NCBI GenBank assembly: GCA_002407845.1
Contig: DHPK01000036.1
Span: forward strand, 1-44,494
DNA from: Leptolinea sp. UBA5366
GTDB taxonomy: Bacteria; Chloroflexota; Anaerolineae; Anaerolineales; Anaerolineaceae
Length of the DNA stretch: 44,494 bases
Direction: 5' to 3'
Part shown: positions 8,408 to 16,561 of the stretch, in pieces
Layout: the number at the start of each line of letters is the position of its first letter
Numbering within the stretch: position 1 is the stretch's first letter
Notes under the pieces: model-generated
What the model was told of the DNA's origin: nothing
Databases searched by the model: none
Seen by the model: the letters and a program-made list of their open reading frames with translations, nothing else
Translations under genes and position numbers: made by a program

Positions 8408-8601
8408 GCTTTGTATGTTGCGATGAAGATTGACAATAAACAGCCTTTTTCAAAATACAACTTCTTTCTTAAATATTATTATCGGAGATGAATTCCCCGG
8501 TGTTAAAAGTAAATTTCGGATTGCTTCGTTGCAGCCAATGAAGCTGCTCGTAAATTCCTTTATACTTGAATCACAAATCCGCGACAAAGTGAGGCTCAGC
8601 C

Positions 8602-9990
8602 ATGACCAAGACAAAACTAATCCGAAACGCCAGCGCCATCGTGACCTGCGATAGCGCAGACACCGTCCATCACGATGCAGATATCCTGGTCGAAAATGGG
8701 ATGATTAGCAAGATTGCACCCAAAATTGCAGTGCCTGATGCCGAAATTATTGATGCTGCCCATAAAATCATTTACCCGGGCTTGATTAATACACATCATC
8801 ACTTCTTCCAAACTTTTGTGCGGAATCTGGTTTCGATCGATTATCCAAATATGCTGGTCGTCGAGTGGCTGGATAAAATTTACAGAATTTTTCAGGCGAT
8901 CACCTCAGACGTGATTTTCTACAGTTCGATTACGGCGATGTCAGATCTGATCAAACATGGCTGCACCTGCGCATTCGATCACCAGTATTGTTATACAAAT
9001 TTAACTGGAAACTCGCCCGTTGACCGGCAGATGGAAGCAGCCGACCTGCTCGGCATTCGCTATCATGCCGGCAGGGGAACGAACACGCTGCCGAACACAG
9101 CCGGCAGCACAATTCCGGATAATATGCTGGAGACGACCGATGCTTTTCTGCGCGACTGCGAACGCATAATCGACCTGTATCATGATCCGAATCCTGGGTC
9201 TATGCGTCAGATCGTCATGGCACCCTGCCAGCCGATCAACTCCTATCCGGAGACTTTTATTGAAACGATTCCAATGGCACGCGCTAAAGGTGTGCGAATG
9301 CATACCCATTTGGGCGAAGGCGAAAATCCGATCATGGTTGAACGCTGGGGCAAACGCTCTCTGGAGTGGTGCGAAGAGATCGGCTTTATTGGCAACGACG
9401 TCTGGTTCGCTCATTTTTGGGAAGGGACTGACGAAGAGTTTCAGAGGCTGTCTCAGGCCGGCAGCGGCATCTCTCATTGTCCGACTCCAGCTGTTCTTGG
9501 CGGGTTTCCCATTTTGGACTTACAGAAGTTGAATTCGATCGGCGTTAACACGAGTTTGGGCTGCGATGGCTCAGCGACTAACGATTCCTCAAATCTGCTT
9601 GACTCAATGCGCATCGCCTATCTGATGCAGACCTGGCACAGCAAACAGCGCGGCGGCAGCGTTTCCGCCTATGACATTTTGAAAACGGCAACGGTTGAAG
9701 GAGCAAAGACCCTTGGCAGGCAAGACCTTGGCAGTCTCGAAGTTGGAAAATGCGCTGACATGTTCCTGATCGATATGGATGTTCCTGAGTTAGTTGGAAC
9801 TGCGCATGACCCGAAGAACCTGATCGCCCGAGCGGGACTGACCGGTCCGGTCTGGATGACGATTATCGGCGGGGAACCGGTTTATCGTGATGGCAGGCTG
9901 CAAGGAATCGACGAACAGGCTTATGCCGAAATGGGAGAGAAAGTCTGCGACCGCGATTTGCGCATTCCCTTTAAGCATATATATTCCTAA
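8602..9990 (+). CDS. Amidohydrolase of the 8-oxoguanine deaminase / AtzB group
   Basis: 462 residues of the metal-dependent amidohydrolase superfamily (subtype III deaminases). The metal ligands can be placed: HxH within NTHHHFF (H65, H67), H236 in HTHLGEG, H271 in FAHFWEG and D322 in GCDGSATND. The N- and C-terminal stretches form the usual composite beta-sandwich domain (ILVENGMISKI; VGKCADMFLIDMD). Close families deaminate 8-oxoguanine, guanine, isocytosine or hydroxyatrazine-type rings, so purine deamination is the likely role, but the exact substrate cannot be fixed here. The ATG at 8602 follows GTGAGG. The gene stands alone after a terminator. Confidence 0.85.
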   Translation: MTKTKLIRNASAIVTCDSADTVHHDADILVENGMISKIAPKIAVPDAEIIDAAHKIIYPGLINTHHHFFQTFVRNLVSIDYPNMLVVEWLDKIYRIFQAITSDVIFYSSITAMSDLIKHGCTCAFDHQYCYTNLTGNSPVDRQMEAADLLGIRYHAGRGTNTLPNTAGSTIPDNMLETTDAFLRDCERIIDLYHDPNPGSMRQIVMAPCQPINSYPETFIETIPMARAKGVRMHTHLGEGENPIMVERWGKRSLEWCEEIGFIGNDVWFAHFWEGTDEEFQRLSQAGSGISHCPTPAVLGGFPILDLQKLNSIGVNTSLGCDGSATNDSSNLLDSMRIAYLMQTWHSKQRGGSVSAYDILKTATVEGAKTLGRQDLGSLEVGKCADMFLIDMDVPELVGTAHDPKNLIARAGLTGPVWMTIIGGEPVYRDGRLQGIDEQAYAEMGEKVCDRDLRIPFKHIYS

Positions 9991-10046
9991 CACTTCGCAG
10001 AATTTGGTTATTCGCCCATCCGTTTTAGAGAAATTGGAGCCCGAAA

Positions 10047-10208
10047 GTGAATCATGGTTATACGTTCGAAGAAGATTATACAAAATTTTATTTTTTTGTA
10101 TCCCGGAAAGGGTTTGATGATTTAGGCGATTTTTGGACGGATGCAGTCATAAAGGTAACAAATCATGCTTCAATTATCAGTCGATTAGGGAGTTTTGACG
10201 TTTCATGA
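10047..10208 (+). CDS. Short open frame in an eroded region, possible gene remnant
   Basis: A GTG-started frame of 53 residues (VNHGYTFEEDYTKFYFFVSR ... SIISRLGSFDVS) with protein-like composition. It overlaps the next small frame and has no clear ribosome-binding site. I do not recognise it. It may be part of a decayed gene spread over 10000-10700. Confidence 0.25.
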   Translation: MNHGYTFEEDYTKFYFFVSRKGFDDLGDFWTDAVIKVTNHASIISRLGSFDVS

Positions 10209-10443
10209 ATTGATCCATTTGCGTTACAAATTGACAGCTTTGTTGAATAGCGAGATTTCGGAAAAGGAAATTCTTGAGTTCATTGAACCCGACCTGCAAG
10301 TTGATTTAATTCCGCGGGTTGATCAAAAGGAAACTCTACGATCATTAGGCATCAGCGAAGGAATCAAGTATATTGATATCGCAGCTGAACTAATGCTTTT
10401 TCCATTTTTTAACAATTTTTTCACAGGGCAGTATTATGTTTAG
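10195..10443 (+). CDS. Small hypothetical protein or gene fragment
   Basis: An 82-residue frame starting with TTG, with a helical, acidic N-terminal half (HELIHLRYKLTALLNSEISE; ILEFIEPDLQVDLIP) and a Phe-rich tail. No family recognised. The next stretch in another frame (RSEIEGLRDYLSQMIEILDS, then a stop near 10515) also looks protein-like, which suggests a frameshifted pseudogene rather than two genes. Start and reality are uncertain. Confidence 0.3.
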   Translation: MTFHELIHLRYKLTALLNSEISEKEILEFIEPDLQVDLIPRVDQKETLRSLGISEGIKYIDIAAELMLFPFFNNFFTGQYYV

Positions 10444-10749
10444 CCAATAGTTCGCAGCGAGATTGAAGGGTTGAGGGATTATTTATCTCAAATGATTGAG
10501 ATCTTGGACTCTTAGTTGGATGGAGGCTTTTTGAGAATCCGGTGACCGCCAGCGGTATGATAAAGAGGCGGAAAAGGAACTTGACCTCGCAAATATTCTT
10601 TGCCAGAGAATAATTTGAATTATTGCTAAATAACTCAGAATTATTGGCAATCCAATGGAAATCCTAAAATTTGCAGTATTTTCACCCCATTTATACGTCA
10701 TTAAGAATAAGAAGCAAGTTGACCAACGTTGCTGAGCGGAGGAAATGTT

Positions 10750-11307
10750 TTGAGTGAACAACAGTTAGTGAAAAGGATCATGCAGGGAGAGACGCATGCT
10801 TTTGATTCTCTGATCAATCCATATAAGAATTACTTGCTTAAAGTGATTTTCAGCTTTACAAAAAACACGCAGGACAGCGAAGAGGTTCTTCAGGAAATCA
10901 GTTTGAAAATTTTCCAGTCTCTTGGCTCTTTTTCCGGGAAAAGTTTTAAAAGTTGGATCACTCGCATCACCATTAATCATTGCATTGATCTGCAAAGAAA
11001 GAAACGGATTCAGCCTGTCAGCCTGGAAGAATTGGTTGAAAACAATTTTTCAGGCGAAGTTGAAATAAAGGATCCAGCTGAATCTCCAAAAGATCAGCTG
11101 CTGACAAAGGAAAAAGATGCCCTGCTCTTTCAGGCTCTCGAAAATTTGCCTGAAGACTATCGTTCGACCTTAAAACTGTTTTATTTCTCTGAACTGTCAA
11201 ACCGTGAAATTGCACAAAAATTGGATGTCAGCCCGCGAACAATCGAATCCCGTATTTATCGGGCGCGGAAGATGTTGGAAGAAAGCTTGAGGGACTATGC
11301 ACTATAA
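10750..11307 (+). CDS. ECF-type RNA polymerase sigma factor
   Basis: 185 residues with only the two ECF regions: sigma-2 (about 10-75, YKNYLLKVIFSFTKNTQDSE, FKSWITRITINHCIDLQRKK) and sigma-4 (about 120-180, LENLPEDYRSTLKLFYFSEL, NREIAQKLDVSPRTIESRIY). The TTG at 10750 is chosen because a perfect GGAGG lies 7 nt upstream (10738-10742); the earlier TTG at 10729 would place that site inside the gene. The stop overlaps the next gene, which encodes a membrane zinc-finger protein, so this is a classic sigma/anti-sigma pair. The inducing signal is probably sensed at the cell envelope. Confidence 0.93.
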   Translation: MSEQQLVKRIMQGETHAFDSLINPYKNYLLKVIFSFTKNTQDSEEVLQEISLKIFQSLGSFSGKSFKSWITRITINHCIDLQRKKRIQPVSLEELVENNFSGEVEIKDPAESPKDQLLTKEKDALLFQALENLPEDYRSTLKLFYFSELSNREIAQKLDVSPRTIESRIYRARKMLEESLRDYAL

Positions 11308-12571
11308 ATCATTTGAATGGGGGCTGTATATCCAAGGGAAGCCTTCTCAACGAATGATGGACGAAATGGAGCGCCACTTAGAAAGCTGCGATGAATGCAT
11401 GAGCGTTTACGTCATGGCATTAGGCGAAAACCTCGAATCTGAAAAGCCCATTCATGTTGAAACTTATGAAAAAGAAAAGCCTCAGAGCAGGATTCGCAGA
11501 CTGTTCCAGCCGCGCATGCGTTGGGCAAGCCTGGCAGCTGCAGTACTGATCTGTCTGGTTTTTCTCGGTTTCACACCGAAAGGAAAAATCGTCTGGGCAC
11601 AGATCAGGACGTCTCTGGAATCGTTCGGCGGATCGCTGATTGGAATCTTTCAGCTGCCATCGGATTCGGATTATGTGCAGGATGTCGGTCTGATTCAGAC
11701 TGCTGAACTGCCAGCTGATCCGGTTTCAAAAGAATCCGACAGTCCGGGAAATGAAATCAGTGCAGAAGGGTTGGAAATTAAATTAGATCAGGTTCTCGTC
11801 GAAAATGATCGCTTTACTTACGCGATTCTTGCCAGCGGTCAAGCGTTGGAGGGAGCCGAAAGAATCCACTTTTTTGATAATATCGAAATCAACGGAATGA
11901 ATCCGCTTGGGATGGGAACGGGTTCGAGCGAGCCATTCAATGAAGAGGGATATGTCCTGATGACCTATATGACCTATCAAATGCAGCCCGGATTATTCGA
12001 AAAAGCTGAGACACTGCCGGTAAAAATCACACTATATTCATTGGAGGCTTCCAGCAGCCTCGGCAGCCGCAGAATCGAAGGACCCTGGGTCTTTGAGTTC
12101 GAAATTGCGAATGGTGCGGTCACTGGGGACACGCGGATAATTCTATTGGACCGGACGATAACTGTCGATCAAGCGGTATACACGCTGGATCAGCTGAACA
12201 TCAATCCGCTGCAGCCGCGGCTGACAGTCATCAGGAAGCGTGATCAGCAGCTGCCAGCCTTGCAGAATCCTAAAGCGACGCTTGGGAAGGGGAATTTGAT
12301 CGGGTTTGCAATTGTGACTGATGATGGTTCGGAAATTCCTTTTGAGGTTGCTTCTGTCGAATCGAAACTAGATGAGGCTGTGATCACTTATGCGGCCGAA
12401 ATGCAGCTTGACCAGACCTTAATCGAAACAAAATCACTGCAAATAATGCCATATATTTCAAAACGGGATTGGCAGGTGACCCGCCCGGGCGTCTTAGGAT
12501 ATTATCCGCTCGCAGAACAGGCGTTTGACATTGAATTAAACGAATTGCAAAATCATGAGGGGAAAAAATGA
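11297..12571 (+). CDS. Membrane anti-sigma factor with zinc finger and DUF4179-like ectodomain
   Basis: 424 residues. Residues 1-45 carry the HxxxCxxC zinc anti-sigma motif (H27, C31, C34 in HLESCDECM). A single membrane helix follows at about 76-93 (WASLAAAVLICLVFLGF), then an extracytoplasmic domain of about 320 residues resembling the DUF4179 group. It overlaps the sigma gene by 11 bp, implying translational coupling and near-equal amounts. It should hold the sigma factor at the membrane until an envelope signal. The ectodomain contains EGPWVFEFEIANGAVTGDTR, closely matched in the product of the next gene. Confidence 0.87.
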   Translation: MHYKSFEWGLYIQGKPSQRMMDEMERHLESCDECMSVYVMALGENLESEKPIHVETYEKEKPQSRIRRLFQPRMRWASLAAAVLICLVFLGFTPKGKIVWAQIRTSLESFGGSLIGIFQLPSDSDYVQDVGLIQTAELPADPVSKESDSPGNEISAEGLEIKLDQVLVENDRFTYAILASGQALEGAERIHFFDNIEINGMNPLGMGTGSSEPFNEEGYVLMTYMTYQMQPGLFEKAETLPVKITLYSLEASSSLGSRRIEGPWVFEFEIANGAVTGDTRIILLDRTITVDQAVYTLDQLNINPLQPRLTVIRKRDQQLPALQNPKATLGKGNLIGFAIVTDDGSEIPFEVASVESKLDEAVITYAAEMQLDQTLIETKSLQIMPYISKRDWQVTRPGVLGYYPLAEQAFDIELNELQNHEGKK

Positions 12572-13569
12572 ACAAACAAAATAAATCGTTAGATATTCTG
12601 CAAGTAATGCTGGTCATTGCGGCTGCGCTGCTGGCAATCTTGGGCATCATCGGCATGTCCGTTCAGGCAGATAGCGTGCCGCTCGAAAAGATGATGACTG
12701 CAGAAAGTCCGCTCGCTCAATACTACAACCTGCCGGATGGAAATCCATATGTTCAGAAAATTGGTCAGACCCTGACTCTCGAAGAAGGGATTGATCTCAC
12801 ACTGGACGAAATTATTATCGGGGATTGCTGGCTGAGTTACAGCCTGATTCTCTCAGGCGATATCGCAGAAAACACTACTTCTATTCATAGTTTCAGTACT
12901 CTCATAAACGATGATGTTCCTGTCTTTACAAGCAGCACTGGCATGATGACGAAACTGGTTCGAGATATCCCGTCCGTTATGGATTTCAGCCAGGGAAGAT
13001 TTGAAGGGGAAAACAGATTTGTTGATCCGCATAAGTTTGTCCTTGAACTTGCAGGGATGTCCATCTATCAGCTGATAAATGGCATGCTGCAGGAGTATAC
13101 CGTGGAGGGGGCTTGGAAATTTGAATTCGAAGCGGACGCCAAGACACTGATTGGGGATACCCGTCATTATCCTCTCGATAAGTCAATCAAGCTTGCAAGC
13201 GGTACACTGTCATTCACTGAGCTGGCAGTTTCTCCGGCTGACCAGCGCTTATACGCCAAGTATGAGGGGAGTGACGAACAATCCGTCGGTTTTGTTGTAA
13301 TGCGGACGGATGACGGATCGGAAAACTGGCTGATGTTATCGGGATATACTCGATCCGGAGAGGAGCCGATGACTCTTTTCTATGAAAATGTGATTGCCAT
13401 GGACGCAGCGGACGGCAACTATTCGGGCAATTTTTTTGAAGCAATTCAGCATTCGGAAAAGTTAGAGCTAATCCCGCGGCTTGGCAGTAATAATGTGATG
13501 TTTGACCAGAGGGAGCAGTCCACGACTGCGATGGAAGAGGAAAAGATAGTCATCGACTTGCTGAAATGA
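12568..13569 (+). CDS. Membrane-anchored paralogue of the anti-sigma ectodomain
   Basis: 333 residues. One N-terminal membrane helix (about 11-32, VMLVIAAALLAILGIIGMSV) precedes an extracytoplasmic domain. EGAWKFEFEADAKTLIGDTR followed by YPLDKSIKL aligns with EGPWVFEFEIANGAVTGDTR followed by ILLDRTITV of the preceding protein, so the two ectodomains are paralogous, but this one lacks the zinc finger. The ATGA overlap with the upstream stop indicates coupling. It may co-sense or modulate the anti-sigma factor, or be the stress target. Function is inference. Confidence 0.75.
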   Translation: MNKQNKSLDILQVMLVIAAALLAILGIIGMSVQADSVPLEKMMTAESPLAQYYNLPDGNPYVQKIGQTLTLEEGIDLTLDEIIIGDCWLSYSLILSGDIAENTTSIHSFSTLINDDVPVFTSSTGMMTKLVRDIPSVMDFSQGRFEGENRFVDPHKFVLELAGMSIYQLINGMLQEYTVEGAWKFEFEADAKTLIGDTRHYPLDKSIKLASGTLSFTELAVSPADQRLYAKYEGSDEQSVGFVVMRTDDGSENWLMLSGYTRSGEEPMTLFYENVIAMDAADGNYSGNFFEAIQHSEKLELIPRLGSNNVMFDQREQSTTAMEEEKIVIDLLK

Positions 13570-13676
13570 AAATGAGATCCTTGGGTTTATCAATTGCCCT
13601 TATTGAAAAAAGTTTTGAGACATTGGGTCTGATCTGAAGCTGAAGTCGGAATTTATTATCGATCAAATCCTTAATG

Positions 13677-13732
13677 CGCATTTATTAGAGGGGTGCAGAG
13701 AATCTCCTTTGATAAATGCGTTTATTTATCTT
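13677..13732 (+). terminator. Intrinsic terminator of the sigma/anti-sigma operon
   Basis: CGCATTTAT (13677-13685) pairs with ATAAATGCG (13712-13720), with an inner GAGG/CTCC extension, followed by TTTATTTATCTTT. The rest of 13570-13873 holds no gene. Confidence 0.65.
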
Positions 13733-13861
13733 TGAATGAATCTTCCATTCGATATAGGTTCCACTTTTTCCTTACCGAATTGTCCAAGGATCCTATGCTT
13801 ATTAAGCTGCGGTCATTAAATGGACAACTATGACAAGCGCCCATCCTTTCGCTATTGTTGA

Positions 13862-13867
13862 TAGAAT
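13862..13867 (+). promoter_or_regulatory. Possible -10 box just before rdgB
   Basis: TAGAAT ends 6 nt before the rdgB ATG and no Shine-Dalgarno sequence is present, suggesting a leaderless transcript. No good -35 hexamer was seen. Confidence 0.4.
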
Positions 13868-13873
13868 AAAATC

Positions 13874-14470
13874 ATGAAACAACCGCGAAAAATTTTAATT
13901 GGGAGCAATAATGCTCACAAGTTGAAGGAAATACAGGAAATTTTAGATGCGTTTGAATTTGTGACGCCCGCCAGTCTCGGATTGGATCTGGACATCGACG
14001 AATCAGGCATGACCTTTGCTGAGAATGCAGAGATTAAAGCCCGGGCATTTGCGCAGGCAAGCGGACTGCCGACGCTGGCAGATGATTCGGGGCTGATGGT
14101 TGAGGCTTTGGACGGCGCTCCCGGCGTCCATTCTCACCGTTATTCTCCCAAGCCGGATGCAACAGATGCGGATCGCAGGGCATTTCTGCTTGAAAACCTT
14201 AAGAGCAGCGCCAGACCATGGAAAGCAAAATTTGTCTGCGCAGCTGTGTATTATGATCCGGCGACGGAGAAGCTCCTGCATGCAAGCGGAGAATGCGCCG
14301 GTGAAATTCTTCCAGAAGAACGCGGAAGCGGCGGATTTGGTTATGACCCGGTTTTCTTTTTCCCGCAGCTGGGAAAGACGCTGGCAGAATTAAGCGAGGA
14401 TGAAAAAAACGCCATCAGTCATCGCGGAAATGCGATGCGAAAGATGCGAATAGAACTTGAAAGTGAGTGA
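13874..14470 (+). CDS. rdgB: Non-canonical purine NTP pyrophosphatase (RdgB/HAM1)
   Basis: 198 residues, the full family length. It removes deaminated nucleotides (ITP, dITP, XTP) by hydrolysis to the monophosphate and pyrophosphate, in the cytosol. Family signatures are present in order: IGSNNAHKLKEI (about 9-20), FAENAEIKARAFA, LADDSGLMVEALDGAPGVHS with the catalytic Asp pair, GGFGYDPVFFFP and AISHRGNAMRKM. It overlaps or abuts the serine dehydratase gene and is probably co-transcribed with it. Confidence 0.95.
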   Translation: MKQPRKILIGSNNAHKLKEIQEILDAFEFVTPASLGLDLDIDESGMTFAENAEIKARAFAQASGLPTLADDSGLMVEALDGAPGVHSHRYSPKPDATDADRRAFLLENLKSSARPWKAKFVCAAVYYDPATEKLLHASGECAGEILPEERGSGGFGYDPVFFFPQLGKTLAELSEDEKNAISHRGNAMRKMRIELESE

Positions 14471-14480
14471 AATAAAACCT

Positions 14481-15686
14481 ATGGATACGATCCGTCATTT
14501 ATATCGAATCGGTCACGGCCCAAGCAGCAGCCACACGATGGCGCCCCGCAAAGCGGCTGAAATGTTCAAGGAGCGATTCCCGGAAGCTGATCATTACAAA
14601 GTTGCGCTCTATGGCAGCCTGGCGGCTACCGGCAAAGGGCACTTGACCGACGTTGCGATCTACGAAGTGCTTGGCAAGGAGAAAACAGAGATTCTCTGGA
14701 TGGCAGATTATGTCCCGACTTTTCACCCGAACGGCATGGAATTCTCAGCGTGGGACAGCGATGAAAATCTGCTCGACCAATGGATGGTCTACTCGGTCGG
14801 CGGCGGTGCGTTATCTGAAGGACCGGACGACACCGAAATCGGCGATTATTATCCCTTGCGGAACATGACTGACATCATGCAGTACCTGAAAAAAACGGGA
14901 AAGTCCTATTGGGAATATGTCGAAGAATGCGAAGGAAAAGAAATTTGGGATTACCTGCGTGAAGTGCTACATGCCATGTATGAGGCAATCGAACGCGGAC
15001 TGACGAATGAAGGCGTGATCCCGGGCGGCTTGAATATTTCCCGGAAAGCTCCAATTTATCTCAGACGCGGAAAGCTGATGAATCCTACTATGGCATCGGT
15101 CGGCAGACTGACCGCTTATACGCTGGCTGTTTCGGAAGAAAATGCAACTGGCGGTGTGGTCGTGACCGCTCCGACTTGCGGTTCCTGCGGAGTCGTTCCC
15201 GGCGTGCTGCGCTACTTGCATGAAAACCTGGCTTACTCAGAGGATACGATTCTCAGAGCGCTGGCGACAGCGGGACTTTTTGGCAACGTTGTCAAGCACA
15301 ATGCCTCGATCTCCGGTGCTGAAGTCGGCTGTCAGGGCGAAGTCGGCGTTGCGGCAGCGATGGCAGCTGCGGCCGCCGCGCAGCTATATTCCGGCTCAAT
15401 CCGCCAAATTGAATATGCGGCAGAAATGGCGCTGGAGCATCACCTCGGTTTGACCTGCGATCCTGTTTACGGACTTGTGCAGGTTCCTTGCATTGAGCGG
15501 AACGCCTTTGCTGCCGGCACTTCAATTTATGTGGCTGAATATGTCAGCTTTACTGATGGCTCGCATCTTGTCAGTTTTGATCAAGTGGTTGAAGTGATGA
15601 TGCATACCGGAAAAGACATGCCCCACCTCTATCGCGAAACGAGTGAAGGCGGGCTAGCAAAATTTGTCATCACTGATCATTTTTAA
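14481..15686 (+). CDS. L-serine dehydratase, iron-sulfur type, single chain
   Basis: 401 residues. It deaminates L-serine to pyruvate and ammonia using a 4Fe-4S cluster. The beta-type N-terminal domain has the substrate motif IGHGPSSSHTMAP and YGSLAATGKGHLTD; the alpha-type domain has GGVVVTAPTCGSCGVVPG and the cluster-ligand cysteines in GAEVGCQGEVG, LTCDPVYG and VPCIERN. Fusion of both domains in one chain is common. The ATG at 14481 is preferred over the TTG at 14457 because homology begins at MDTIRHLYRIGHG, though neither start has a strong ribosome site. It feeds amino-acid fermentation and follows rdgB closely. Confidence 0.93.
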   Translation: MDTIRHLYRIGHGPSSSHTMAPRKAAEMFKERFPEADHYKVALYGSLAATGKGHLTDVAIYEVLGKEKTEILWMADYVPTFHPNGMEFSAWDSDENLLDQWMVYSVGGGALSEGPDDTEIGDYYPLRNMTDIMQYLKKTGKSYWEYVEECEGKEIWDYLREVLHAMYEAIERGLTNEGVIPGGLNISRKAPIYLRRGKLMNPTMASVGRLTAYTLAVSEENATGGVVVTAPTCGSCGVVPGVLRYLHENLAYSEDTILRALATAGLFGNVVKHNASISGAEVGCQGEVGVAAAMAAAAAAQLYSGSIRQIEYAAEMALEHHLGLTCDPVYGLVQVPCIERNAFAAGTSIYVAEYVSFTDGSHLVSFDQVVEVMMHTGKDMPHLYRETSEGGLAKFVITDHF

Positions 15687-15696
15687 CGGCTGAGCG

Positions 15697-16449
15697 TTGA
15701 ACGAAGAAATCATTCAAAAACTGCTGGGAATTAACCAGCAGTTTTATGAAGAATTTGGGAGCGCATTTTCTGCAACGCGGCAGCGCATTCAACCAGGCGT
15801 GCGGCGCTTTCTGTCAGAATTGGCAACGGACGGCGATTGGCTCGACCTTGGCTGCGGTTCCGGTGCGCTGGGCTGCGAATGGCAGAAGAGCGGGCTGCGG
15901 GGCAGCTATACCGGTCTTGATTTTAGCGAAACACTGCTGACCGAAGCTCTCCGCGTAACTGCCGGATTGTCCGGAGCTGAGTTTCAGATTGATTACCTTC
16001 AGGCGGATTTGCTGGATCCTGAATGGGATCGGCTTTTTTCTCAGCGGAAGTTTGATGGCATCTGCGCATTTGCTGCGCTGCACCACATTCCGGACAGCCG
16101 CATCCGCAGCAGGATTTTCGAGAAAGTGAACTCCTTGTTAAAGCCCGGCGGAACGTTTGTCTACTCCGTCTGGCAATTTCAAAATTCTGAGAAACTGATG
16201 AGCAGGGTTCTGCCTTGGGAAACCGTCGGCTTGCAAGCAGCCGATCTTGAACCCAGGGATACGCTTTTGGATTGGCGGTTTACGCTCCCGGGCGAACCGG
16301 AGAAGACCGGTCAAAGATATGTCCATCTTTTTGAAGCTGAGGAGCTGTCGGATTTGGCGGCGCAGGCAGGATTCAGGATTGTTGACACTTTTTTTTCGGA
16401 TGGGAAATCCGAAAATTTGGCGCTGTATCAGGTCGCAAAAAAGAACTGA
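15697..16449 (+). CDS. Class I SAM-dependent methyltransferase, Trm9-like layout
   Basis: 250 residues. Motif I is LDLGCGSGAL (about 49-58), followed by the acidic strand YTGLDFSE, motif IV region FDGICAFAALHHIP and a post-motif KPGGTFVYSVW. The N-terminal FYEEFGSAFSATRQR resembles the FYxxxxxxFSxTR opening of Trm9/ALKBH8 tRNA wobble-uridine methyltransferases, so an RNA substrate is possible but not shown. The start is TTG at 15697, 10 nt after the dehydratase stop, without a strong ribosome site. Confidence 0.8.
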   Translation: MNEEIIQKLLGINQQFYEEFGSAFSATRQRIQPGVRRFLSELATDGDWLDLGCGSGALGCEWQKSGLRGSYTGLDFSETLLTEALRVTAGLSGAEFQIDYLQADLLDPEWDRLFSQRKFDGICAFAALHHIPDSRIRSRIFEKVNSLLKPGGTFVYSVWQFQNSEKLMSRVLPWETVGLQAADLEPRDTLLDWRFTLPGEPEKTGQRYVHLFEAEELSDLAAQAGFRIVDTFFSDGKSENLALYQVAKKN

Positions 16450-16484
16450 TGCCGTAAAAGCCTAACCCTTCATAGAACACAGAA

Positions 16485-16517
16485 AAAAATGTCAGGAGAA
16501 GTAATCCTGACATTTTT
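16485..16517. terminator. Bidirectional terminator between convergent genes
   Basis: AAAAATGTCAGGA and its perfect complement enclose a 7-nt loop; a run of A on the left and T on the right serve both directions. Confidence 0.8.
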
Positions 16518-16561
16518 GTTATTAATTTAAGATTTCAGGTCGCAGCTGAATCCGCGAGAGA

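Noticed and set aside
8430..8654. 74-residue frame overlapping the amidohydrolase start
   Set aside because: It runs out of frame into a clear gene and has no ribosome site or homology.
10571..10761. Minus-strand frame of about 92 residues before the sigma gene
   Set aside because: It overlaps the sigma-factor ribosome site and start and shows no family features.
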